A stretch of 42,403 bases of DNA from Sphingomonadales bacterium. GTDB taxonomy: Bacteria; Pseudomonadota; Alphaproteobacteria; Sphingomonadales; Sphingomonadaceae. The stretch's first letter is position 1. Every line of letters begins with the position of its first letter. The stretch is taken from NCBI GenBank assembly GCA_027485485.1, contig JAIXQY010000234.1, positions 1 through 42,403 on the forward strand. The letters are read 5' to 3'. The notes under the pieces were generated by a model that ran no database searches, was not told the DNA's origin, and saw only the letters and a list, made by a program, of their open reading frames with translations. Position numbers and translations under genes: made by a program. This document shows positions 19,847 to 28,296 of the stretch, one piece after another.

Positions 19847-20415
19847 GCCTTTCGCTTGCTTGGGAAAAATCGCACCAGTTGCAGCCCGCCCACGGTGGCA
19901 GCCAGTGCCAGCGCCAGACTGAAGCCATCATGCACCACCGCCATGTGCGCCAGTGCCAGCGCCGCCGCCGGCAGGGCCAGGCGTTGCACCGGCTTCCAGG
20001 CCCGGCGCAACAGCCGCATCGCGGCATCATTGCTGGCCAGCGCCGGCAGCAGCAGCAGCGCCAGCGCCAACCAGCCGGTCACTATGCCCGGCGTGAACGC
20101 CTCATCCGCCATCAGGGCCCATTCGCCGCCGGGTTCGGCAAAGCCGCGCATTGCCTCAACATACAGCCACAGATGCAGCGCGCTGCCGGCAAAGGCCGCC
20201 AGCCCCACCGCGCGGCGCAGCCACAACAGCCGCCCCAGCGGCCGCCACAACTGCGCCAGTGGCGTCATCACCACGGCCAGCGCCAGCCACGCCATCGCCC
20301 AGTTGCCGCTGGCCGCCACGGCCGCATCCGGATCATCGCCAGGCTGCGCCAACAGCAGCAGGAACGGCAGCATGAGCACCGCCCACAGGGCCAACAAGGC
20401 AGTTCGCCGCTTCAT
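19843..20415 (-). CDS. Ferric reductase-like / MsrQ-like transmembrane protein
   Basis: MKRRTALLALWAVLMLPFLLLLAQPGD...; multiple TM helices, WRPLGRLLWLRRAVGLAAFAGSALHLWLYV; ATGA overlap with the PepSY gene. Confidence 0.7.
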   Translation of the reverse strand: MKRRTALLALWAVLMLPFLLLLAQPGDDPDAAVAASGNWAMAWLALAVVMTPLAQLWRPLGRLLWLRRAVGLAAFAGSALHLWLYVEAMRGFAEPGGEWALMADEAFTPGIVTGWLALALLLLPALASNDAAMRLLRRAWKPVQRLALPAAALALAHMAVVHDGFSLALALAATVGGLQLVRFFPSKRKA

Positions 20416-20511
20416 CCCCACCTGCCTAAAGTTGTTGCGAATGATTTGCAATAGACCATCAACGGCACCCGCCCCTTTCCAAGCCGGCAAACATGATTAA
20501 GACAGGGCAGG

Positions 20512-21177
20512 ATGTGGCGACTTTACCATTTCACGCTCTGCCCGTTCAGCCGCAAGGTGCGCTTTGCCCTGGCGGTGAAGGGCGTCACGCACGATCTGGT
20601 GCAGGAACGCCCGTGGGAAAAACGCCCTGAATTCACCGCGATGAACCCCGCCGGGCAAACACCGGTGATGCGGCGCGAGGAGCTGATCCTGTGCGATTCG
20701 GTCGCCATCACCGAACATTTCGAGGAAGCGCTCGACCGCACACCCCTGCTGGGCAGCACACCCGAAGCGCGCGCTGAAACCCGCCGGCTGGTGGCCTGGT
20801 TCGATCAGAAATTCTATGCCGAAGTCGGCGCGCCGCTGCTGGCCGAACGCATGTACAAGCGCGCCGTGCTGAAAGGCGTGCCCGATGGCGGCGCCATCCG
20901 CCAGGCCGGCCGCATGGCCGACATGCATCTGGACTATATCGATTTCCTGCTCGAACGCCGCGCCTGGATCAGCGGCGGGCAGTTCGGCCTGGCCGATATT
21001 GCCGCCGCCGCGCATCTGTCGGTGGCGGATTATCTGGCCGGGCTGGATTGGGATGGCCATGAACCGGCGAAAACCTGGTATTCTGCGATCAAGTCCCGCC
21101 CCACCTTCCGCCCGCTGCTGGCCGAACGGCTGGAAGGCTTGCCGCCGCCGCTGCATTACGACAAGCTCGATTTTTGA
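20512..21177 (+). CDS. Glutathione S-transferase family protein
   Basis: MWRLYHFTLCPFSRKVRFALAVKGVTHDLVQERPWEKRPEFTAMNPAGQTPVMRREELILCDSVAITEHFEE: GST N-terminal domain. Confidence 0.9.
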   Translation: MWRLYHFTLCPFSRKVRFALAVKGVTHDLVQERPWEKRPEFTAMNPAGQTPVMRREELILCDSVAITEHFEEALDRTPLLGSTPEARAETRRLVAWFDQKFYAEVGAPLLAERMYKRAVLKGVPDGGAIRQAGRMADMHLDYIDFLLERRAWISGGQFGLADIAAAAHLSVADYLAGLDWDGHEPAKTWYSAIKSRPTFRPLLAERLEGLPPPLHYDKLDF

Positions 21178-21218
21178 TTGACCAAATCATCGCGCCGGCC
21201 AACGGTGCCTGAAACGCC

Positions 21219-22454
21219 TTGGGGAGAGGCAATTTGCAATCCGAAGCCGAAGCCCGCGCCCGCTGGCTGCTGATCACCCTGCTGTTTGTCGGCACCGCGC
21301 TGAACTATGTCGATCGGCAGGTGCTGGCGCTGCTCAAACCCACGCTGGAAGTGGAATTCGGCTGGACCGATCAGGAATTCGCCCACCTCGGCAGCGTGTT
21401 CCAACTCTCGGCCGCCTTCGCCCTGCTGGCCGTGGGCTGGTTTGTCGACAAGTTCGGCGTGCGCCTCGCCTATGGCGTTGCCGTCGCCGTGTGGAGCGCC
21501 GCCGGCATGGCCCATGCCGCTGCCGCCAATGTGGGCCAGTTCGTCGTCGCCCGATCGGTGCTGGCGGTGGCCGAAAGCGTCAACACGCCGGCCGCGGTAA
21601 AGGCATCGGCCACCTATCTGCCGCTCACCCAACGCAGCCTCGGCCTCGGCCTCGTCAACACCGCGCCCAACATCGGCGCCATCCTCACGCCGCTGCTGAT
21701 CCCGCCGCTGGCCCTGGCCTTTGGCTGGAAATCGGCCTTCATCGTCACCGGCGCCCTCGGCTTTGTCTGGCTGGCCTTCTGGATTGCCGGCACCCGCCGC
21801 CTGCAACCGGTGGGCGTCGCCAAGAAGGCCGCGCTCGAAGGCAATTGGGGCGAACTGCTGCGCGACCACCGCACCTGGACCATCGTTGGCGCCAAGGCCT
21901 TCACCGATTGCGTCTGGTGGTTCGTGCTGTTCTGGTCACCCGATTTCCTCGCCAAAACCTTTGGCCTGTCCCAAGGCCAGATCGGCGTGCCCACCGCCAT
22001 CATCTTCAGCCTGGCCGGCCTCGGTGCCCTCAGCTCCGGCTTCCTGTTCCCCGCCCTGCTGGGCCGCGGCATGAGCGTGAACAAGGCCCGCAAGAGCAGC
22101 ATGCTCTTCTACGCCGTCCTCATCCTGCCCATCCCACTCGCGATGCAAGCCCCCGGCCCCATCGCCGCCGCCCTCATCATCGGCCTGGCCCTGTTTGCCC
22201 ACCAGGGCTTCTCCACCAACATCTTCGGCCTCGCCGCCGACACCGTCCCCACCTCCCGCGTCGCCGGCGTGATGGCCCTGGGCGGCGTCGCCGGCAACCT
22301 CACCGGCACCGGCATCATCGAACTCACCGGCTGGTGTTTGACGAACGGGGTTGGCTATTGGCCTATGTTCGCGATTGCAGCGGGCGCGTATCTGACGGCG
22401 CTGGCGTTCATCCAGCTGATGCAGCCGAACATCCGCGCTTTGGACGAGGCGTGA
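21219..22454 (+). CDS. MFS transporter (ExuT/ACS-like)
   Basis: RWLLITLLFVGTALNYVDRQVLALLKPTLEVEFGWTDQEFAHLGSVFQLSAAFALLAVGWFVDKFGVRLAYG: MFS signature. Exact start uncertain (21219-21234). Confidence 0.9.
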   Translation: MGRGNLQSEAEARARWLLITLLFVGTALNYVDRQVLALLKPTLEVEFGWTDQEFAHLGSVFQLSAAFALLAVGWFVDKFGVRLAYGVAVAVWSAAGMAHAAAANVGQFVVARSVLAVAESVNTPAAVKASATYLPLTQRSLGLGLVNTAPNIGAILTPLLIPPLALAFGWKSAFIVTGALGFVWLAFWIAGTRRLQPVGVAKKAALEGNWGELLRDHRTWTIVGAKAFTDCVWWFVLFWSPDFLAKTFGLSQGQIGVPTAIIFSLAGLGALSSGFLFPALLGRGMSVNKARKSSMLFYAVLILPIPLAMQAPGPIAAALIIGLALFAHQGFSTNIFGLAADTVPTSRVAGVMALGGVAGNLTGTGIIELTGWCLTNGVGYWPMFAIAAGAYLTALAFIQLMQPNIRALDEA

Positions 22455-22462
22455 CGTAAAAG

Positions 22463-22510
22463 AGCCTCCGGCGGCCAGGGTCGAGGACCCTGGACCCGTT
22501 CGTTTTTTCT
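22463..22510 (+). terminator. Rho-independent terminator-like hairpin, copy 1 of an inverted pair
   Basis: GCCTCCGGCGG CCAGGGTC-GAG-GACCCTGG ACCCGTTCGTTTTTTCT: 8-bp perfect stem, 3-nt loop, downstream T tract; follows the MFS stop codon. Confidence 0.8.
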
Positions 22511-22553
22511 GCTAAATCCGGTTGTGAGATGGCATTCGACTGGAACAATACGG

Positions 22554-22997
22554 ATGGGCCGCGCTGAAAATTCCTTCAGCACACACCGAAAGCGGGCGCT
22601 ATCCCTCGGTGTAATCTTGATCCTGCCCTTGGCCGGATGTGAGCAACCCGATCCGCTTGTGGTTTCCTCTATAGCCTCTCCTGATGGTCAACATGTGATC
22701 TGGGTAACAGAGCAAGATGGCGGACTGGGATCTGACGTGACCTATATTCATCTCTCAGTATCTGGTGGCATGCCCGAACCGAGCAATGTCATTCTCAGTT
22801 CCCCCGAATGCGAGGGTGTACGTGTAGGCTGGTATGGCAATGACCGTGTCATAATTTCATACGACGAGATTTTTGGCCGTTTTCAATCAAAACTTCGTGC
22901 ATATGTCCCAACTGTTGCATTAATAAATAATACAAACTTGAAGAGACTGAGTTTTGATCTCGTCAATTCTGTCGTTGTGCGCTGTGATCCATATTAA
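22554..22997 (+). CDS. Hypothetical lipoprotein in a lower-GC segment
   Basis: ...RALSLGVILILPLAGCEQPDP: lipobox LAGC; no recognised family. Confidence 0.6.
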   Translation: MGRAENSFSTHRKRALSLGVILILPLAGCEQPDPLVVSSIASPDGQHVIWVTEQDGGLGSDVTYIHLSVSGGMPEPSNVILSSPECEGVRVGWYGNDRVIISYDEIFGRFQSKLRAYVPTVALINNTNLKRLSFDLVNSVVVRCDPY

Positions 22998-24018
22998 TCA
23001 TCGCGGCAGCTCCAAATCCCCGTCGCCCCGTGCTTGACACGGGTGTGGATTCACAACCGAAGTGCAACGGGTTGAAGGTTTCGGCTGGGGTTTTGAAGCC
23101 GAGGCATTTTCTGGGGGTGTTGTTGTATGCGTTGAGGATGGCGTCGATGTGTTCGGCTGGCAAGGTTGTTGGGTCGGTTTTTCTGGGCAGGTCGCGTCTG
23201 AGGCGTCCGATGGCGTTTTCGATGCCGCCTTTTTGCCATGGGGCGCGCGGGTCGCAGAAGTAGGGTTTGATGCCGATCTGGCTGGCGAGGCGCTGGTGCT
23301 TGCTGAACTCGCCGCCGTTGTCGAAGGTGATGGATTGGCGCAGCGGCGGGGCCAACGTGGTGAGCAGTGCTGCGAGGCTGTCCGCCACGCTGTCGGCCCT
23401 GATGCGGGTCTGCGGCATGGCGATGGTGAGCCGCGAGTGGCGTTCGTGGGCGATGAGCACGGCCGGGCCTGGGCTTGAGAACAGCATGCAGTCGGCCTCC
23501 CAGTGGCCCGGGCTGTCGCGCGTTGCGATGTGGGCGGGACGATCATGGATGGATGTTTTGCCGGCGCTGCGCGGCCAACCGCCCTTGGTGCGCCAGCCGC
23601 GCTTGATCTTGGCGCGCGGCAGGTAGAGCCGCCATTGCGTGATGTTGGTGCGCTTGAGCTGGGCATAGATGAAGCGGTAGATCGTCTCGTGGCTGATGAT
23701 GGCCCGCCCTGCTTCGCGGGCGAGCCGGCCGGCAACCTGTTCGGGCGACCAACCTACAGCCAGGCGATCAAGCACGCTGCCGCGCAAGGCATCGTCGCGT
23801 TCGAGCCGGGAGCCAGTCCAGCGCCGCGCTGCCGCTTGGGCCTGAGCATAGGCTGGCCGGTAACCGACCTGCTTGCCCGTATTGCGCTTCAGCTCGCGGG
23901 CAATCGTCGACGGCTGGCGATCCAGAGCTGCAGCGATTTGCCGGATCGATTGCCCGGCTTCGCGAAGCCGGGCAATCGAACAGCGCTCTTCAAGCGATAG
24001 CTGGGCATATCTCGACAT
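22963..24018 (-). CDS. IS30 family transposase
   Basis: MSRYAQLSLEERCSIARLREAGQSIRQIAAALDRQPSTIARELKRN..., GHWEADCM, TFDNGGEFSKHQ, PWQKGGIENAIGRLRRDLP: IS30 HTH and DDE motifs. Confidence 0.95.
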   Translation of the reverse strand: MSRYAQLSLEERCSIARLREAGQSIRQIAAALDRQPSTIARELKRNTGKQVGYRPAYAQAQAAARRWTGSRLERDDALRGSVLDRLAVGWSPEQVAGRLAREAGRAIISHETIYRFIYAQLKRTNITQWRLYLPRAKIKRGWRTKGGWPRSAGKTSIHDRPAHIATRDSPGHWEADCMLFSSPGPAVLIAHERHSRLTIAMPQTRIRADSVADSLAALLTTLAPPLRQSITFDNGGEFSKHQRLASQIGIKPYFCDPRAPWQKGGIENAIGRLRRDLPRKTDPTTLPAEHIDAILNAYNNTPRKCLGFKTPAETFNPLHFGCESTPVSSTGRRGFGAAAMINMDHSAQRQN

Positions 24019-24058
24019 GGCAGCACCTGTCTGAGGTGTTGCACTTCGTTTGTGAACT
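23047..24058. mobile_element. IS30-family insertion sequence (boundaries estimated from terminal inverted repeats)
   Basis: Left end TTCACAACCGAAGTGCAAC (near 23050-23068) and right end GTTGCACTTCGTTTGTGAA (24038-24056) are near-perfect inverted repeats around the transposase. Target duplication not resolved. Confidence 0.85.
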
Positions 24059-24186
24059 CAGAGGGCGCCGCTCCCGTTCATCTCGCGCAGCAAAAGGGTT
24101 GCCCGCAATCACAATGCACCGCAAAAAAGCGGGGCCACGGATCAATTCCGGGGTGACGGGAATCGAGATGGCAGCAATCGCTCCAA

Positions 24187-24522
24187 TTGCCGGCATCAAG
24201 AGGCGTGCTATTATTCGTGCATGAAAGCGGTTTTTTCGTTGCAACTTTATGCTGGAGTTCTCTCTTGGTAGAGGGCCTGTGGTCAGGCTGGAAGTTAGCG
24301 TTCCGGACCTACACAGGCTATTTGAGCGATGGGCAGGTCATGCTTTTTGTCGCAGCGCCGCTTATCATGCTTGTTCTGACAGCAAGCGCGTGGGTGCTTT
24401 ATGTAATTCTGGCGAGAAAGGCTGTGGATTTTGCCTCTGACAAGAGCACGTGGACTGTGGCGGTTGGCTTCTTGTCTCTTCTGTTATTGCTTCCATATTT
24501 GGCTGCCACGAGCGTCCTGTAA
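24187..24522 (+). CDS. Hypothetical small membrane protein
   Basis: Predicted hydrophobic helices (VMLFVAAPLIMLVLTASAWVLYVILA; VAVGFLSLLLLLPYLAATSVL); start uncertain, no family recognised. Confidence 0.4.
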   Translation: MPASRGVLLFVHESGFFVATLCWSSLLVEGLWSGWKLAFRTYTGYLSDGQVMLFVAAPLIMLVLTASAWVLYVILARKAVDFASDKSTWTVAVGFLSLLLLLPYLAATSVL

Positions 24523-24814
24523 CGTCCGCTCTTCACCGCAGGGCAGACCTGCAGCCGCGTACGGATAATGGCAGGCAGGGCCGCATTGCTCCACTGTCCT
24601 ACATGGGCGAATCCTGTCATGCTGACCATGATCGCTGTCATTAGGCAGTGCCCAGAACCAAGCAAAAATAAGGCCAAATCGCACGAGAATCGTCAAATGA
24701 GTCAAAACTGACGCCGAATACACTGCCATCGGATGGCGCGAGTGCCGGCCATCCACGAAAAAATCTGCTCTTTCTCAGATCAGCACAAGCCGCGCCGCGA
24801 GGGCAGCGCAGGAT

Positions 24815-24853
24815 CGTTCGGGTGCAGGGTCTGCGACCCTGCCCGCCGGAGGC
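24815..24853 (-). terminator. Terminator-like hairpin, inverted copy of the 22463 element
   Basis: GCAGGGTC-TGC-GACCCTGC 8-bp stem flanked by CCGCCGGAGGC; downstream (minus strand) of the methyltransferase gene. Confidence 0.7.
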
Positions 24854-24873
24854 AATCCTTGTTCTTCAACCCC

Positions 24874-25608
24874 TTACGGCTTCACGAAGCGATAGTAGAA
24901 CCGGCTGGTCTTCCCCCGCAGGGCCGGATCGAACACCAGTTTCGTCGGATCATCGCCGGTCATTTCCAGGATCGGCACGCTGCCGGCGAAGCGGAAGCCG
25001 GCGCGGGCCATGTCGGCTTTCACCACCGCGGCGTCGATGCGGTGGGTCTTGTCGGCCTGGGCGCGGCTGTCCATGCCGGGCACGCCGTGGTGATCGATGA
25101 TGATGACGACGCCGCCGGGTTTCAGCGCGGCGAACAGGCGGGCGTTATAGGCGTCCACCTCGGTGCGCGGATATTTGAACTTCTCGCTCTGCCAGTAAAG
25201 ATCATGATAGGTCAGGTGATAGAAGGCGGCATCGAGTTGTTCGGGCATGGGCGTGTCGCCGGGTGCGCCAACGATCAGTTCGACATTGCGCTGGCGCTTT
25301 TTCAGCGCGTCCCAGGCGGCGGCGGTCTTGGGATCGTCCATGTAGCTGACGGGTTCGACTGCGAAGACCTTGCCCTTGGGTCCGACATGGCGGGCCAGCA
25401 ATTCGGTGTAATAGCCTTGGCCGGCCATCACATCCATCACCCGGGCGCCCGGCCGGATCAGGCTTTGCGCCAGCACCGCGGCCGGCTGGCGGCCGGCGTC
25501 CAGCGCCACCATGGCGTCCGGCCGGCCCGGCGCAGTGACCACATCGGCCGGTGCGGCGGCGATCAACAGGCTGGCCAGACCGGCCAGCAACAGCGTGCGC
25601 TTCATCAT
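24874..25608 (-). CDS. Exported class I SAM-dependent methyltransferase-like protein
   Basis: MMKRTLLLAGLASLLIAAAPADVV signal peptide; ARVMDVMAGQGYYTELLARHVGPKGKVFAVEP motif I region; LKPGGVVIIIDHHG. Confidence 0.82.
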   Translation of the reverse strand: MMKRTLLLAGLASLLIAAAPADVVTAPGRPDAMVALDAGRQPAAVLAQSLIRPGARVMDVMAGQGYYTELLARHVGPKGKVFAVEPVSYMDDPKTAAAWDALKKRQRNVELIVGAPGDTPMPEQLDAAFYHLTYHDLYWQSEKFKYPRTEVDAYNARLFAALKPGGVVIIIDHHGVPGMDSRAQADKTHRIDAAVVKADMARAGFRFAGSVPILEMTGDDPTKLVFDPALRGKTSRFYYRFVKP

Positions 25609-25687
25609 CGTCTCTCCCCTGATTTTGCCCGATGCTGCCACAATGTGGCGCGCTTGACCATCACCGCAGCCACCGCCACTGTGCGCC

Positions 25688-26110
25688 GTGATGACGCCCG
25701 AAAGCCTGTTCAGCCTTGCCAGTGCCGCCGTCTTGCCCGGCTGGTTGGCGCTGGCCTTTGCACCGCTGGCCCGGGCGCGGCTGGTGCTGCTGGCCAGGGT
25801 GATCGCCGTGCTGCTGTCGGGCCTCTATGTCTCCCTGCTGGTCACCGGTCTGGCCGGCGATGGTCCGCCGGCGGGCGCCAGTTTCAACACGCTGGACGGC
25901 GTGCGCCTGCTGCTCTCCAGCCCGCAGGCGCTGCTGGCCGGCTGGGTGCATTATCTGGTGTTCGATCTGTGGGTGGGCAGTTGGGAGGCGGAGGACAACA
26001 GCGTGCCGCACTGGCTGCTGCTGCCGTGCCTGGCGCTCACCTTCGTCGCCGGCCCCACCGGGCTGCTGCTCTATCATCTGGTGAAGGCCGGCCGAAAGCG
26101 GCGGGCATGA
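25688..26110 (+). CDS. ABA4-like family (DUF4281) membrane protein
   Basis: ESLFSLASAAVLPGWLALAFAP...LLAGWVHYLVFDLWVGSWEAED...PHWLLLPCLALTFVAGPTGLLLYHL. Confidence 0.85.
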   Translation: MMTPESLFSLASAAVLPGWLALAFAPLARARLVLLARVIAVLLSGLYVSLLVTGLAGDGPPAGASFNTLDGVRLLLSSPQALLAGWVHYLVFDLWVGSWEAEDNSVPHWLLLPCLALTFVAGPTGLLLYHLVKAGRKRRA

Positions 26111-26298
26111 GCGAAGCCCGCACCGTGGCCAGCCCGTGCACCAACGTCTGCCGCATCGACAAGCGGACCGGCTGGTGCGAAGGCTGCAAGCGCTCGCTGG
26201 ACGAGATCGGCCGCTGGCCGCACGCCGATGATGACGAACGCCGCGCCATCCTGGCCGGGTTGCGGCACCGGGTGGTGAAGAAGGGTTTGTGGCGATGA
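26107..26298 (+). CDS. DUF1289 domain-containing protein
   Basis: SPCTNVCRIDKRTGWCEGCKRSLDEIGRW: DUF1289 Cys pattern. Confidence 0.88.
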   Translation: MSEARTVASPCTNVCRIDKRTGWCEGCKRSLDEIGRWPHADDDERRAILAGLRHRVVKKGLWR

Positions 26299-27302
26299 TC
26301 CCGCTGTCCGTTCTTGATCAGACGCCGATTCCCGAAGGCGTCACCCCGGCGCAGGCGCTGGCCAACAGCATTGATCTGGCCCGCCACGCCGAACACCTGG
26401 GTTATCAGCGGTTCTGGCTGGCCGAACATCACGCCAGCGCCGCGCTGGCCGGATCGGCGCCGGAAATCCTGATCGGGGCGGTCGCCGGTGCCACCTCCCG
26501 CGTCCGGGTGGGATCGGGCGGGGTGATGCTGCCGCATTATTCGCCGCTGAAGGTCGCCGAACAGTTCAGCCTGCTGGCCGGCCTCTATCCCGGCCGCATC
26601 GATCTGGGCCTGGGCCGCGCGCCAGGCAGTGATCAGCGCACGGCGGTGGCCCTGCAGCAGGATCGCCGCCAATATGCGCCGAACCAGTTCCCGCAGCAAT
26701 TGGCCGAACTGATTGGCTATCTTGAGGATTCGCTGCCGGCCGATCACCCCTTCCGCCCCTATGCCGCCACCCTGCCCGGACGGCCGCATGTGCCCGAACC
26801 CTGGGTTCTGGGCTCCTCACCCGACAGCGTGGCCTTCGCCGCTGATCTGGGCCTGCCTTATTGCCTGGCCGATTTCATCGCGCCACGGCTGGGCGAACTG
26901 GCGGTTCAGTATCGCGACCGCTTCACCCCCCGCCACCCCGGCGACCGGCCGCACCTGATGGTGGCGGTGTGGACGGTGTGCGCCGACACCGATGAGGACG
27001 CGCTGCGCCTGGCAGCACCGGCCCGCATGATGTTCGCGCATCTGTTGATGGGCAAATCCATCGCCGTGCCCTCACCCGATGTGGCGCTGGCCTGGCTGGC
27101 AGACCGGCCGGATGTCGCCAAGGCCTTTGCCAATCGCCGCGTGGTGGCCGGCAGCCCCGCCACGGTGCGCGCCGGCCTCAATCAGGTGATCGCCGAATAT
27201 GCCCCCGATGAGCTGATGCTGGTCAACATCCTGCACGGCCATGACGACCGCAAGCGCAGTTACAGCCTGGCCATGGAGGCAATGGCCATGGTGGATGCTT
27301 GA
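26295..27302 (+). CDS. LLM class flavin-dependent oxidoreductase
   Basis: IPLSVLDQTPIPEGVTPAQALANSIDLARHAEHLGYQRFWLAEHHASAALAGSAPEILIGAVAGATSRVRVGSGGVMLPHYSPLKVAEQFSLLAGLYPGRIDLGLGRAPG. Confidence 0.95.
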   Translation: MIPLSVLDQTPIPEGVTPAQALANSIDLARHAEHLGYQRFWLAEHHASAALAGSAPEILIGAVAGATSRVRVGSGGVMLPHYSPLKVAEQFSLLAGLYPGRIDLGLGRAPGSDQRTAVALQQDRRQYAPNQFPQQLAELIGYLEDSLPADHPFRPYAATLPGRPHVPEPWVLGSSPDSVAFAADLGLPYCLADFIAPRLGELAVQYRDRFTPRHPGDRPHLMVAVWTVCADTDEDALRLAAPARMMFAHLLMGKSIAVPSPDVALAWLADRPDVAKAFANRRVVAGSPATVRAGLNQVIAEYAPDELMLVNILHGHDDRKRSYSLAMEAMAMVDA

Positions 27303-27359
27303 CGGCTTTATTTTCCCGGCTTCACCGCCTAAGGCCGTGGCCAGCAACGGGGAAACACC

Positions 27360-27806
27360 ATGGGCAAGCGCGTGCTGGCCATCGCTTCGGGCGGCGGCCA
27401 CTTCATCCAACTGATGCGATTGCAGCCGGCCTGGGCCGGCCACGACGTGAGTGTTGCCACGGTTGATCCCAGCACCGCCGCGCTGGCCGGTGATGTGCCG
27501 TTCTTCACCTTCCGCGATGTCTCCCGCGCCGATTGGTGGCGCATTCCGGCCGCCGCGCTGGATATCGCCCGCATCCTGATCGCGGTGCGGCCGCAGGTGA
27601 TCATCACCACCGGCGCCCTGCCCGGCCTGATCGCGGCGGCACTGGGCCGGCCGTTCGGCATCAGGAGCCTGTGGGTGGACAGTATCGCCAACAGTGAAGT
27701 CATGTCCGGATCGGGTGCGCAGGCTGGGCGGGTGTGCGCCCAGGTCGTCACCCAATGGCCGCATCTGGCCACCGGCAAGGTTGATCATTGGGGCAGCGTG
27801 TTGTGA
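27360..27806 (+). CDS. Alg14/PssD-like glycosyltransferase subunit
   Basis: MGKRVLAIASGGGHFIQLMRLQPAWAGHDVSVATVDP...: GGGH motif; adjacent Alg13-like gene. Confidence 0.8.
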   Translation: MGKRVLAIASGGGHFIQLMRLQPAWAGHDVSVATVDPSTAALAGDVPFFTFRDVSRADWWRIPAAALDIARILIAVRPQVIITTGALPGLIAAALGRPFGIRSLWVDSIANSEVMSGSGAQAGRVCAQVVTQWPHLATGKVDHWGSVL

Positions 27807-28291
27807 GCGGCCTGTTCGTATCGGTGGGATCGATGATGCCGTTTGACCGGCTGACCCGCGCCATGGACGAATGGGCGGCGGCGCATCCGGAGGTGGCCGT
27901 GGAAATCCAGATCGGCAAGGGCGAATATGAGCCGCGCCACGCCCGCTGGGTGCGCAAGCTGCCGTTGAGCGAGTATCAGGCGCGGGTGCAGACCTGTGGG
28001 CTGTTCGTTGCGCATTGCGGCATGGGATCGATTATTTCGGCCATCGAAGCCGGCAAGCCGATCCTGATGCTGCCGCGGCTTGCAGCTTTGGGCGAGCACA
28101 ACAACGATCACCAGCTGGCCACCGCCAAGCATCTCGGCCACCGCCCCGGCCTGCACATCGCGGCCGATGCCGTTGATCTGCACACTCGCGCCGCGGCCCT
28201 GCTGGCCGATTCCGGCGGCACGCCGGCGCCCATCTCGCGCTTCGCCGATCCCGCCTTCACCGCCCGCATCCGCGCCTTCATCGAAAGCTGA
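27803..28291 (+). CDS. Alg13/PssE-like glycosyltransferase subunit
   Basis: SGLFVSVGSMMPFDRLTRAMDEW...LFVAHCGMGSIISAIEAGKPILMLPRLAALGEHNNDHQLATA: glycosyltransferase 28 C-terminal type; GTG start overlaps the preceding stop. Confidence 0.82.
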   Translation: MSGLFVSVGSMMPFDRLTRAMDEWAAAHPEVAVEIQIGKGEYEPRHARWVRKLPLSEYQARVQTCGLFVAHCGMGSIISAIEAGKPILMLPRLAALGEHNNDHQLATAKHLGHRPGLHIAADAVDLHTRAAALLADSGGTPAPISRFADPAFTARIRAFIES

Positions 28292-28296
28292 AGCCC

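Noticed and set aside
23023-23042. Small hairpin CCCGTGCTTGACACGGG beside the left end of the IS
   Set aside because: Only a 6-bp stem with no T tract or second copy; not enough to claim a functional element.
24733-26298. 521-aa ORF whose C-terminus contains the DUF1289 protein
   Set aside because: Only the last 63 residues are coding; the upstream part is antisense to the methyltransferase and out of frame with the ABA4-like gene. The DUF1289 gene starts at 26107.
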